A stretch of 64,000 nt of DNA from Vibrio natriegens NBRC 15636 = ATCC 14048 = DSM 759 (GTDB lineage: Bacteria > Pseudomonadota > Gammaproteobacteria > Enterobacterales > Vibrionaceae): contig NZ_CP141822.1 of the NCBI RefSeq assembly GCF_035621455.1, positions 2,418,001-2,482,000 on the forward strand. Reading direction: 5' to 3'. Positions 19,271-27,460 of this stretch are shown here, piece by piece (within the stretch, counting starts at the first letter, position 1; every line of letters starts with the position of its first letter). The notes below the pieces were generated by a model. It did no database searches and was not told the DNA's origin. It saw only the letters and a program-made list of their open reading frames with translations. A program made the position numbers and the translations under genes.

Positions 19271-20446
19271 ATGGCTGAAAAAATGGACTTAAATAATTGT
19301 GAATTGACAATATTAATGCCATGCTTAAATGAAGCAGAAACGTTAAATACCTGTATTGTTAAAGCTCAGAATTTTATTAAAAATAATAATATCAATGGAG
19401 AGATATTAATAGCAGACAATGGTAGCACTGATGGCTCCCAAGATATAGCTAAAGAAAATGGAGCGATCGTAATTAACGTAAAAGAAAAAGGATATGGCTC
19501 AGCTCTTTTAGGCGGGATAAATAAAGCCAATGGTAAGTATATAATTATGGGTGATGCCGATGATAGTTATGATTTTTTAAAGTTAGAAGAATTTTTATCT
19601 AAACTAAGACAAGGTTTTGATGTAGTAATGGGAAATAGATTTAAAGGAGGGATTGCACCTAAAGCTATGCCTTGGCTTCATAAATACATTGGTAATCCTA
19701 TATTAAGTTACCTCGGCCGACTTTTTTTTAATATCCCATGTAAAGATTTCCATTGTGGGTTACGTGGTTTTAATCGAGAAAAAATAATTCAGCTTAATTT
19801 AAGAACTACGGGAATGGAGTTTGCGAGTGAAATGGTAGTCCGTTCTGCATTGAGTCACCTAAAAATAACTGAGGTCCCTACCACTCTTTCCCCAGATGGA
19901 AGAACAAGGCCCCCCCATCTAAGAACTTGGAGGGATGGCTGGAGACATCTTTGTTTTTTACTCATGTATTCACCAAAGTGGCTATTTCTTTATCCATCCA
20001 CTCTGTTATTTATAATTGGATTAACTACTATAATCAATTTATTTACCGGCCCATTAACAATTAATAATGTTACTTTTGAAAATAAAACATTTTTTGCTGG
20101 ATGCTTATGCATGCTAATAAGCATACAATGTTTTTCTATAGGTCTATTTGTCAGAAGATATGCTTCTGAACGAAATTTATTACCAGATTCTAAATATAAA
20201 TCTTGGCTAAATAAGATAACTTTAGAAAGTGGATCATTTATTGGACTATCATTATCAGGAGTAGGATTAACTGGGTTTATATGGTGTGTAATACAATGGT
20301 CTGAAGTTAGCTTTGGTGATTTAAAGTCAGATATAGTAAGCCGTGTAATGATTTTATCAATGACTTTATTGGCAAGTGGAATACAGACTTTTTGCATATC
20401 ATTTTTAGGATCTATCATTAGCATTAAGAATTTAGATCATAATTAA
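19271..20446 (+). CDS. GT2-family glycosyltransferase with C-terminal membrane segments
   Basis: A 391-residue protein with an N-terminal GT-A domain: ILMPCLNEAETLNTC, the nucleotide-sugar motif IADNGSTDGS, and the acidic metal site MGDADDSYDF. A large insert KDFHCGLRGFNREKI is typical of polyprenyl-phosphate mannosyl/glucosyl transferases (DPM1-like). About four membrane segments follow from residue 230. It probably loads a sugar onto undecaprenyl phosphate at the inner face of the inner membrane, which would supply the GT-C protein encoded 10 bases upstream. AGAGGA precedes the ATG. The sugar is unknown. Confidence 0.78.
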   Translation: MAEKMDLNNCELTILMPCLNEAETLNTCIVKAQNFIKNNNINGEILIADNGSTDGSQDIAKENGAIVINVKEKGYGSALLGGINKANGKYIIMGDADDSYDFLKLEEFLSKLRQGFDVVMGNRFKGGIAPKAMPWLHKYIGNPILSYLGRLFFNIPCKDFHCGLRGFNREKIIQLNLRTTGMEFASEMVVRSALSHLKITEVPTTLSPDGRTRPPHLRTWRDGWRHLCFLLMYSPKWLFLYPSTLLFIIGLTTIINLFTGPLTINNVTFENKTFFAGCLCMLISIQCFSIGLFVRRYASERNLLPDSKYKSWLNKITLESGSFIGLSLSGVGLTGFIWCVIQWSEVSFGDLKSDIVSRVMILSMTLLASGIQTFCISFLGSIISIKNLDHN

Positions 20447-20646
20447 CTGTATTTTAAATAAAATTTCAATCTAATTATTTAATATAAAACATAAATATTA
20501 TTTATATTTACAATACAGTTTGATATAATTAATTTAGACATTGAAATTAAATAAAATCGTGATTACTTTGTATATCACAATTAATTTTTGTGATTATTTA
20601 TACCTTTAAATGGTACTGTAAGTTTCCTTTAAAGTTAGGAGTATCG

Positions 20647-21375
20647 ATGGAACGTGAATCTTATAATGATATGTACATTTATGAAGATGTCCATTGGTGG
20701 TTTACTGCCAGAAGATCAATTTTACAAAAAGTATTAAATCAACATTGTCGGTACAACAACCCTAAAAATATTCTCGAAGTAGGCTGTGGATCCGGCGGAA
20801 ACCTCCAGATGTTAAAAGCGTATGGAGATTTATTTGCGATGGAGTTAGATGATAATACAAGAGAAATTGCGAATCGTAGGAATATTTGTGATGTAAAGAA
20901 AGGGATACTTCCAAATGATATACCTTTCGATGATAGATTTGATTTAATATGTATTTTTGATGTTCTAGAGCATATTGATGATGATTTGGAAACATTAAAA
21001 TCTTTGAGAAAAAAATTAACTCATAAAGGTAAACTTGTTATTACAGTACCCGCCTATATGTTTCTATGGAGTGCCCATGATGAAGCTAATCATCATAAAA
21101 GACGTTATACAAGAAAACAGCTAAAAGATATCGTTTCTGCGTCAGGGTTAAGTATTATATATACGTCATACTTTAATACTATTTTATTCCCTATAATAGC
21201 AGCCGTAAGAATTATAAATAACATTCTTAATAAGAATACAGAAAGTGATGTCAATCTACCATCCAAACCTGTAAATAATTTATTAAAAAAAATATTTAGC
21301 TTTGAAAAAACATTCTTGCCTACGATTTCTTTTCCCTTCGGGGTTTCAATAATTCTAATTGCAAAAAATGAATGA
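20647..21375 (+). CDS. SAM-dependent methyltransferase, class I
   Basis: A 242-residue protein with a Rossmann methyltransferase core: motif I ILEVGCGSGGNLQML at about 42-56, the acidic residue of motif II in LFAMELDDNTREIA, and motif IV FDLICIFDVLEHIDDD. The N-terminus MYIYEDVHWWFTARRSIL is the WWF-type start seen in methyltransferases of surface-polysaccharide clusters. AGGAG seven bases before the ATG at 20647 decides the start over an in-frame extension to 20590. A hydrophobic stretch near residue 180 suggests membrane association. It lies 200 bases after the GT2 gene and ends 3 bases before the convergent gene. Substrate probably a glycan lipid, by context only. Confidence 0.75.
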   Translation: MERESYNDMYIYEDVHWWFTARRSILQKVLNQHCRYNNPKNILEVGCGSGGNLQMLKAYGDLFAMELDDNTREIANRRNICDVKKGILPNDIPFDDRFDLICIFDVLEHIDDDLETLKSLRKKLTHKGKLVITVPAYMFLWSAHDEANHHKRRYTRKQLKDIVSASGLSIIYTSYFNTILFPIIAAVRIINNILNKNTESDVNLPSKPVNNLLKKIFSFEKTFLPTISFPFGVSIILIAKNE

Positions 21376-21378
21376 GGA

Positions 21379-22575
21379 CTATTTAAAAATCAGATCATCA
21401 TTAAAACGCTCGTAATCTTTAATTTTATACATCAAAAAAATCAATAAAGTTAAAGTAACTAAAGGAAATACTGGAAATCCTAAGTATCCCAGTGGCATCA
21501 TAGAAATAGGCATTAGCCATGCAACCATTAGTAAAGTTTGTTCACCGTATATGAAGCCTCTCTGAATCCCTCTACTGAGTTGCCATATAATTACCATACT
21601 GAATGCAGTCATATCATAAGAGTGGATATAAGGGGTGACTAAATATGTTGCAACAATAAGAACTGATACTTTTAATTCTAACAACTTGCACTTTTTAAAA
21701 GCATATATTACACATCCAACAGTAAAAATAGAGCTAAGTGCCTGAAAAAACCAAGCCAAATTAATATTATCAAATAACATTCTAATACTTACAAATGGAG
21801 ATGGCTGCATAAATATAGCAAGTCCAACTCCACTTTCTATAAAATTTTTAGAATAGTCCCAAGGGGAGTTATTAAACCAAGCGTCCCATACTCCAACGCC
21901 AAAAAAAATAACACTGACAATAATCAACGAAACGGTTGAAATTACAGCCCAAATAAAAGCTTTTCTATAACCACCTGCAATAAGAGCGATAGGTATTAAT
22001 AGCCCTAAATGAGGTTTAATAGTTAAAAGTCCAAATAAAAGACCAGATAAAATAGGTTTACTTTCTAATAACATCAACCCACAAATCAATAATGCTCCGG
22101 TAAATAACCCATTTTGTCCTGTAGTTAAATTAAGAAAGGTTGTAGGAGAAAAAACGACTAAAAGACTAAACAATTTACTTTTTTGGAAAATAAAAGCTGG
22201 AATACTAAAAATAAATACACCGATAAAACTCCATAGTATCAATGCTTTTATATAACTAAAATTTGATAATACTGACACTGGAAATAAGGTTTGTGGAGGA
22301 TATGCAAAATTAAAAACAACTCCTGATTTTTTGATATCATTAGAAGTATGAGAAACTAATAACTCTGGATTATAAATATCATTGTATTTACTTTCTGCGG
22401 CTAAGTTAGCAACAGTCCACCAATTAAGAAAATCTCTTCCTAAAACTTGACCTCTAGATAACTCTCCTTTAAAAAAATCTTGATTATCGGAATATACAAA
22501 TTTAAAACTGCCTAAAAAGCCGACTAACATACCAACAATCAAGATAAATTTTGACGTCTTAGCTTGAAGAAACAT
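21379..22575 (-). CDS. GT87/DUF2029-type integral membrane glycosyltransferase
   Basis: A 398-residue protein with about ten membrane segments. The pattern resembles the DUF2029/GT87 family of polyprenyl-phosphate mannosyltransferases: an early external loop with GRDFLNWWTVANLAAESKYNDIYNPE and an aromatic-proline segment NFAYPPQTLFPVSVLSNFSYIKAL, followed by GQNGLFTGALLICGLMLL and KPHLGLLIPIALIAGG. The ATG at 22575 has GAGG six bases upstream. It is the only gene of the module on the minus strand, tail to tail with the methyltransferase with 3 bases between stop codons. Sugar and acceptor are unknown. Confidence 0.7.
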   Translation of the reverse strand: MFLQAKTSKFILIVGMLVGFLGSFKFVYSDNQDFFKGELSRGQVLGRDFLNWWTVANLAAESKYNDIYNPELLVSHTSNDIKKSGVVFNFAYPPQTLFPVSVLSNFSYIKALILWSFIGVFIFSIPAFIFQKSKLFSLLVVFSPTTFLNLTTGQNGLFTGALLICGLMLLESKPILSGLLFGLLTIKPHLGLLIPIALIAGGYRKAFIWAVISTVSLIIVSVIFFGVGVWDAWFNNSPWDYSKNFIESGVGLAIFMQPSPFVSIRMLFDNINLAWFFQALSSIFTVGCVIYAFKKCKLLELKVSVLIVATYLVTPYIHSYDMTAFSMVIIWQLSRGIQRGFIYGEQTLLMVAWLMPISMMPLGYLGFPVFPLVTLTLLIFLMYKIKDYERFNDDLIFK

Positions 22576-23040
22576 CCATTCCTCACTCAAGTTCACAAGC
22601 ACAAGGTTAGATTTACTAAGTATAGTAGATTAGTTTTCAAAAAACGCGATGTTAAATGCTTTTTTAATAAAAAACGAGTCCTAAGATTCGCTTTTTATTT
22701 AATTGACGATTTAACCAAGCAACTCTTTCGCAGCGTTTACTACGTTTTCATTAGTGAAAGCAAACATCCTTATCGAATACATCTGTTGTTGGCATTGAAA
22801 CAAAGTGTGCTTGCTTACCTTCAGCAGTCAATTGTGATTATTTTTCTTCCACTTTTTACATACTGCTCACAGAATGTTACGTCTTTACTCGTAGGCTTAG
22901 AATCTCTGCCTTTTTTATTATTGCATTAGCCTTACTAACTAGTTACGCTATATATAATGACTTAAAGCAACTAATTTTATGTTTACGATAACAATACTAC
23001 TGATAATGCAACTAACGAGACTACAACTTTGGGAGTCTTT
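22576..23040 (+). other. Gap before gtrA, containing gene debris
   Basis: 465 bases between the divergent GT87-type gene and gtrA. The right half carries a decayed fragment of a paralogue of the gene at 17536 (see 22875-22981). The left half has open stretches in the plus strand (22564-22929) that do not look like a functional protein. A ribosome site GGGAG for gtrA is at 23031-23035. Confidence 0.55.
22875..22981 (+). pseudogene. Decayed fragment of a GT-C gene paralogous to 17536-19260
   Basis: Translates as TSLLVGLESLPF and then, after a one-base frame change, FIIALALLTSYAIYNDLKQL. The intact gene at about 18115-18220 reads VSLLIGLEVLPFFIITLALLTIYALYSDLKKL over the same stretch, and the DNA lines up through it. 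The frame breaks at the T run 22911-22916: six T residues against seven pyrimidines in the intact copy, a single-base deletion. No start, no downstream domain. Similarity further left (to about 22800) is possible but weak. Confidence 0.7.
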
Positions 23041-23391
23041 ATGATAATAAACTTTAGTATTTATGCATTAATAGGAGTGCTTAATACCACAATACATTGG
23101 GTTGTTTTTTATATTTTTTATTCATTAAATTTTGAACAATCATACTGTAACCTAGTGGCCTTTGTATGCGCAGCATCTTTTTCATATATATTAAACTCTA
23201 AATATAACTTTAAAATAGAATTAAAAACAAATAAATATATTTATTTTGTGATTATCATGGGAGTGATTAATTATTTAATAGGTCTTAATTCAGAAAATAT
23301 TGAGTTATCTCCTCTGCTTACATTGGTTATATCCTCATTTTTAAGTCTTTTCTTAGGCTTTATAGTTTCGAATTTTTTTATTTTTAGGTGA
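23041..23391 (+). CDS. gtrA: GtrA family membrane protein, putative lipid-linked sugar flippase
   Basis: A 116-residue protein made almost wholly of four membrane segments, with the GtrA pattern: IYALIGVLNTTIHWVVFYIF, VAFVCAASFSYILNSKYNF (the conserved N-x-x-x-F after the second segment), and a C-terminal FLGFIVSNFFIFR. GtrA proteins are thought to flip bactoprenyl-phosphate glucose across the inner membrane in O-antigen modification. The ATG at 23041 follows GGGAG with five bases of spacing. gtrB starts 4 bases after the stop, so translation is probably coupled. Confidence 0.85.
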   Translation: MIINFSIYALIGVLNTTIHWVVFYIFYSLNFEQSYCNLVAFVCAASFSYILNSKYNFKIELKTNKYIYFVIIMGVINYLIGLNSENIELSPLLTLVISSFLSLFLGFIVSNFFIFR

Positions 23392-23395
23392 TTGC

Positions 23396-24337
23396 ATGGA
23401 CATATCTCTAATCGTCCCAGTTTTTAATGAAGAGAGCACAATTGATTTTTTTTTCAATGAAGTGAAAAATAACCAGTTCTTATCAAAAAAGGATATAGAA
23501 ATAATTTTTATCAATGATGGTAGTACTGACAATACAGAAATTGAAATAAGCAAAATAATAAAAAAAGATCCTAATATTACTTTAATAAATCTCTCAAGAA
23601 ATTTTGGGAAAGAATCAGCCTTATTTGCAGGACTAGAAGCTTCTAAAGGGAAATTTGTTGTTCCTATAGATGTAGATTTACAAGATCCTATCTATATGAT
23701 TGAAGTTATGTTTGATAAAATAAATAATGGCTATGATGTAGTTTTAGCTAAGAGAATTGACAGGTCATCAGATAGCTATATTAAAAGAAATACTGCTAAC
23801 TTATTTTATAAAGTTCACAATTTAATATCAGATATAAAAATTGAGCCTAATGTTGGCGACTTTAGAATGATGAGTAGAACCGTCGTTGATTCAATTATAT
23901 CTTTATCTGAGACTCAGCTTTTTATGAAAGGGGTACTTTCTTGGATAGGTTACAATACTACTATCGTTACATATAGGCGAGAAAAGCGCTCCGCAGGAAA
24001 TACTAAATTTCGTGTTTTAAAATTATGGAACCTAGCGATTGAAGGAATAACCTCATTTAGCACAGTCCCCTTAAAACTATGGACTTACTTAGGACTAGCC
24101 ATCTCACTAAGTTCTTTTTTGTACGCAATAAATTTAATATTAGATAAACTTATCTTTGGCAATGACGTCGCCGGTTATCCATCTATAATGGTATCAATCC
24201 TTTTCTTAGGCGGAATTCAACTAATTGGGATCGGTGTTATAGGAGAATATCTTGGTCGTGTCTATATGGAAACAAAACGAAGACCAAGATATATAATCAG
24301 AGATATTCTTCACTCTAAAGTGGATAATAATCAGTAA
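23396..24337 (+). CDS. gtrB: GtrB-type bactoprenol glucosyltransferase (GT2)
   Basis: Transfers a hexose, usually glucose from UDP-glucose, to undecaprenyl phosphate at the cytoplasmic face. The 313-residue protein has the GT2 motifs SLIVPVFNEESTI, FINDGSTDNT and the metal site PIDVDLQDP, the NLSRNFGKESALFAGLEASKG and YRREKRSAGNTKF segments characteristic of GtrB/DPM1-like enzymes, and two C-terminal membrane segments (about 225-247 and 262-284) ending in GEYLGRVYMETKRRPRYI. It pairs with gtrA. In Gtr systems a third, type-specific GT-C protein attaches the sugar to O-antigen; only a decayed one is found upstream of gtrA, so the intact GT-C gene at 17536 may fill that role. Confidence 0.88.
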   Translation: MDISLIVPVFNEESTIDFFFNEVKNNQFLSKKDIEIIFINDGSTDNTEIEISKIIKKDPNITLINLSRNFGKESALFAGLEASKGKFVVPIDVDLQDPIYMIEVMFDKINNGYDVVLAKRIDRSSDSYIKRNTANLFYKVHNLISDIKIEPNVGDFRMMSRTVVDSIISLSETQLFMKGVLSWIGYNTTIVTYRREKRSAGNTKFRVLKLWNLAIEGITSFSTVPLKLWTYLGLAISLSSFLYAINLILDKLIFGNDVAGYPSIMVSILFLGGIQLIGIGVIGEYLGRVYMETKRRPRYIIRDILHSKVDNNQ

Positions 24338-24374
24338 TTCTTACGACTTAATACCAACTCATATCCCGACACTT

Positions 24375-24402
24375 AAAAAGTCAGCAGCAAACGCTGCTGG
24401 CT
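24375..24402 (-). terminator. Terminator of the Tad operon
   Basis: On the minus strand a 9-bp stem (24393-24401 with 24380-24388, one G-T pair, loop of four) is followed by five T residues (24379-24375). It lies 72 bases beyond the stop of the last Tad gene. Confidence 0.8.
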
Positions 24403-24473
24403 TAGGATGAAAACTTTCAACGTATTTTAGGACGAGATGAGACATCTAAACCTTCTGAAACGAGAAAAGTTGC

Positions 24474-25490
24474 TCATTGTAATACTGCTTTAGATGTATC
24501 TCTATCAGCCCTGACCATAGCTAATGCACGTTCTAAGTTTTCATTCGCTTTTGCATAATAGGATGGACTTTGGTCAATAGCCTCCTGAAGATAAGGAATC
24601 GCCTCTCCTGGTTCCCCTCTTAGAATGAGGAAGTAGCCAACACTATTTAGTGCCTCAGATGTAGACATGTGCTGCCCAAAAATACCTAGCGCTTTACGCG
24701 GCTCTCCTTGAGCTATAGCTATTAGACCCAAATTATTAATCGCTTTTTCGTTACTATTATTTAAGTTTAAAGCGGCATTAGTAAAATAAGTTGCTTTTCC
24801 ATATGCACCCACCATATAATAAGAATAACCAAGGCTTACAAGTGCCCTTTCATTATAGGGTTTAATTTCTAGTGCTTTATGTAAAAAGGCGTGAGCTATC
24901 TCATGGTTATTATTTATATCATAGAGTACACCTAGGCCTATATAAGCATTGACAGGTGATTTTTCATCATATCTAAGAGATGAAATATTCTCTCGAGATA
25001 TATTGTTGACCGTTATGTTCCCCTGGGCGCCAAGACGCAACTGATCCGCATTTAGAGCGCGTAAATAATAGCTTAGTCCAACATCCTTACGTCCCTGCTT
25101 GGTATTGAGTTTTCCAAGCTCTTCTAGTGAACCAATATTATTTGGGTTTTCGGCCAGAGAAGCTCTATATGACCTATCTGCTAACTCAAAATCATTTCGT
25201 GATTCATGTATTCGTCCGATAGTATAAAGCGTTTTGTCCTTGTGAACACCGTCATCGAAAGAAAGCGACCGTATATATTCATACAAGGCAAGGTCAGTAT
25301 TATTACTGGTTAATGCAGCATCACCACGAGATATTGCTTCTTCTTCGTTAGCGGGTGGTTCATCATTGGTCAAAGCCTCAACAGGTTTTCCAGAATACAA
25401 ACTTTTATCAAAGTCTGTTTTCTTTGTCTCGTTGCTTGCACACCCAGAAATCAGTAGTATACACAAAGTAAGCGAATAAACTTTCCACAT
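24474..25490 (-). CDS. tadD: TadD-like TPR lipoprotein of the Tad pilus
   Basis: A 338-residue lipoprotein. The signal peptide MWKVYSLTLCILLISGC ends in a lipobox with Cys17 as the acylated residue. The rest is a chain of tetratricopeptide repeats, for example DKTLYTIGRIHESRNDFELADRSYRASLAENP, AYIGLGVLYDINNNHEIAHAFLHKALEIKP and ALVSLGYSYYMVGAYGKATYFTNAALNL. TadD is thought to help the secretin reach or assemble in the outer membrane. AAGGGA lies before the ATG. It is the last gene of the operon, 43 bases after tadC. Confidence 0.85.
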   Translation of the reverse strand: MWKVYSLTLCILLISGCASNETKKTDFDKSLYSGKPVEALTNDEPPANEEEAISRGDAALTSNNTDLALYEYIRSLSFDDGVHKDKTLYTIGRIHESRNDFELADRSYRASLAENPNNIGSLEELGKLNTKQGRKDVGLSYYLRALNADQLRLGAQGNITVNNISRENISSLRYDEKSPVNAYIGLGVLYDINNNHEIAHAFLHKALEIKPYNERALVSLGYSYYMVGAYGKATYFTNAALNLNNSNEKAINNLGLIAIAQGEPRKALGIFGQHMSTSEALNSVGYFLILRGEPGEAIPYLQEAIDQSPSYYAKANENLERALAMVRADRDTSKAVLQ

Positions 25491-25533
25491 AATCTTCCCT
25501 TATACGTTATTATATCTATATTAGTTATTATAT

Positions 25534-26481
25534 TTACTGCTTAAATGCTTCTGCGAGTTGAATCAATGAGGGTCCTATCGCAACGATAAAAAAGCAAGGC
25601 CAAATAAACAGTACCATAGGAAACATCATTTTTACCGGAATTTTTGCGGCAATTTCTTCTGCGGCTTGCTGCCTTTTATCTCGATAATCTTCGGTATATT
25701 CTCTTAATGAATCAACCAGGCTTCCACCAACTCGTGATGCGTGACTAAGCATACTGACTAACCCCATAAATTCGTCCAACCCGGTCCGTATTACAAACTC
25801 TCTGAGACTATCCGGCATGGATTTACCCGCTTGAATTTTCATACAAACTGTATCTATTTCGTCAGCCAGTTCAGGATGGGATATCACCATCTCATCGGCA
25901 ACACGGCGTAAAGAGGCATTGAAGCCAAGACCAGACTCAGTACACACTACCAACAGATCCAACATATCAGCGACACCTGATCTAATACGGTTTTGACGTT
26001 GCTTTACCATTCTCTTTAATATGAAGTCTGGTAATACCAAACCTATAAAAGCACATGCAGCGATATAAATATATAGATTAGTCGACTCCGTTAATGATAA
26101 GTAAAGTCCAAGTGAAATTAATAAGCCTACGATTGTTGTCAAAGATTTAATCGAATAAAAAAGCGACAGCGCATTTTTTTGATGAAAACCAGCATTCATT
26201 AACAGCATTCTGTTGGATTGACGATCTTTTTCATTACCACTTGCAGTCAGAGGTGCTAAAGATTCTAGCGTATTCATCACTTTTTCGTTTCGCGATGATG
26301 TAGTTTGAGCCTGACCACCTGAAGCTATCTCTGATAATTTTCTTTTTACTGGAGATTTAACACCAATAATGATATATCCAACAGTTAAAACAAAAAGCAC
26401 AGTTGTTATTAGAATAAACAACATAAAAAACATATCTTGGCTTATATTAAAATTCACAAGAAAGTTATTGATCATATCCAT
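25534..26481 (-). CDS. tadC: Tad pilus inner-membrane platform protein TadC
   Basis: Second of the two type II secretion F-like membrane platform proteins of the Flp pilus machine. The 315-residue protein has an N-terminal membrane segment, a cytoplasmic domain and the conserved core CTESGLGFNASLRRVADEM and HASRVGGSLVDSLREYTEDYRDKRQQAAEEIAAKIPVKMMFPMVLFIWP, ending with a membrane segment. I chose the ATG at 26481, with GAGG seven bases upstream; a GTG at 26487 overlapping the tadB stop is the alternative. Translation is probably coupled to tadB. Confidence 0.92.
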   Translation of the reverse strand: MDMINNFLVNFNISQDMFFMLFILITTVLFVLTVGYIIIGVKSPVKRKLSEIASGGQAQTTSSRNEKVMNTLESLAPLTASGNEKDRQSNRMLLMNAGFHQKNALSLFYSIKSLTTIVGLLISLGLYLSLTESTNLYIYIAACAFIGLVLPDFILKRMVKQRQNRIRSGVADMLDLLVVCTESGLGFNASLRRVADEMVISHPELADEIDTVCMKIQAGKSMPDSLREFVIRTGLDEFMGLVSMLSHASRVGGSLVDSLREYTEDYRDKRQQAAEEIAAKIPVKMMFPMVLFIWPCFFIVAIGPSLIQLAEAFKQ

Positions 26482-26483
26482 AA

Positions 26484-27452
26484 TCACACCTCAAAGTTAA
26501 CGATCTTACGAATCCACATTGAGCCAATAAATAGCGATATCATCCCGCCTATAATCATTTTAATTCCAGTGGGATGATTGTGTAAGGTAGAAATATACTC
26601 TGGTTCTATTATTGTAATAATAATATACATTGCAAATGGCGCTAGAACGAGAACCCAAGCAGACATTCTCGACTCTGCAGAAACCGTCTTAATTTTCCTG
26701 GCAAGTTTAAACCTGTCTCTTAGTACACGAGAAAGCTTCTCTATATTTTCGATTAAGTTACCACCAGTCTCTTTTTGTAACAGAACCGCACTTGAAAATG
26801 CCATCATTGAAACAGTTGGCACGCGCTCGCTCATTTGCATTATTGCCAAACGCATATCATAACCATAATTGAGTAAGCTGAAGGTGTTTTTAAACTCCGG
26901 CCCAATCGGTGCCGGCATTTCGCTTCCAACTTCACCAAAGGCCTGGTTGATAGGTTGACCAGCCTGAAGAACACGTTTAATAATATCTAGCGCTTCGGGC
27001 AACTGCTCTTCAAACTTCATTAGCCGGTCTCCGATTCGCTTTTGAATCATAAAGTACTCAACAAGCCATATAGAAACAGCCACTCCAACACCTATATACC
27101 AAGGCTGGTCAAAAAATATAAGCACCAGGCCGGCTATAACACCTGAAATAAGAGACAAGAATAAGAACTTACCAAACGTCGTATCTATACCCGCCAGTTC
27201 AAGTTTCTTTTTAAACACTTCAAACAAAGAAAACTGCACTAAAAAACGTTCTATCCCTGATAGGTTTTTAAGGGAGTTTTCTTTTAGCAAAGAAATACTC
27301 TCTTGGTCAATGTGCTTATGACTTTCTTTAATACGTTGAATTAAATGTCGGTGCTTTACCTTTTTCCCAGCAGAAGGCATGATCAGCGCTTGGCTGATAA
27401 AAAATACAGAAAGGAATAACAAAAGCAAAAATATCGATAATTGACCTTCCAT
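26484..27452 (-). CDS. tadB: Tad pilus inner-membrane platform protein TadB
   Basis: A 322-residue type II secretion F-domain protein that with TadC forms the inner-membrane platform on which the TadA ATPase acts. Two early membrane segments are followed by the F-domain core LPEALDIIKRVLQAGQPINQAFGEVGSEMPAPIGPEF and QKETGGNLIENIEKLSRVLRDRFKLARKIKTVSAESRMSAWVL, then two C-terminal membrane segments. AGGAGG precedes the ATG; 8 bases separate it from tadA. Members of this pair are similar, but order and core motifs fit TadB here. Confidence 0.92.
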   Translation of the reverse strand: MEGQLSIFLLLLFLSVFFISQALIMPSAGKKVKHRHLIQRIKESHKHIDQESISLLKENSLKNLSGIERFLVQFSLFEVFKKKLELAGIDTTFGKFLFLSLISGVIAGLVLIFFDQPWYIGVGVAVSIWLVEYFMIQKRIGDRLMKFEEQLPEALDIIKRVLQAGQPINQAFGEVGSEMPAPIGPEFKNTFSLLNYGYDMRLAIMQMSERVPTVSMMAFSSAVLLQKETGGNLIENIEKLSRVLRDRFKLARKIKTVSAESRMSAWVLVLAPFAMYIIITIIEPEYISTLHNHPTGIKMIIGGMISLFIGSMWIRKIVNFEV

Positions 27453-27460
27453 AAAGCCTC

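Noticed and set aside
22564..22929. 121-codon frame on the plus strand before gtrA
   Set aside because: Its end is the debris of the GT-C paralogue and its start overlaps the GT87-type gene; not a functional gene.
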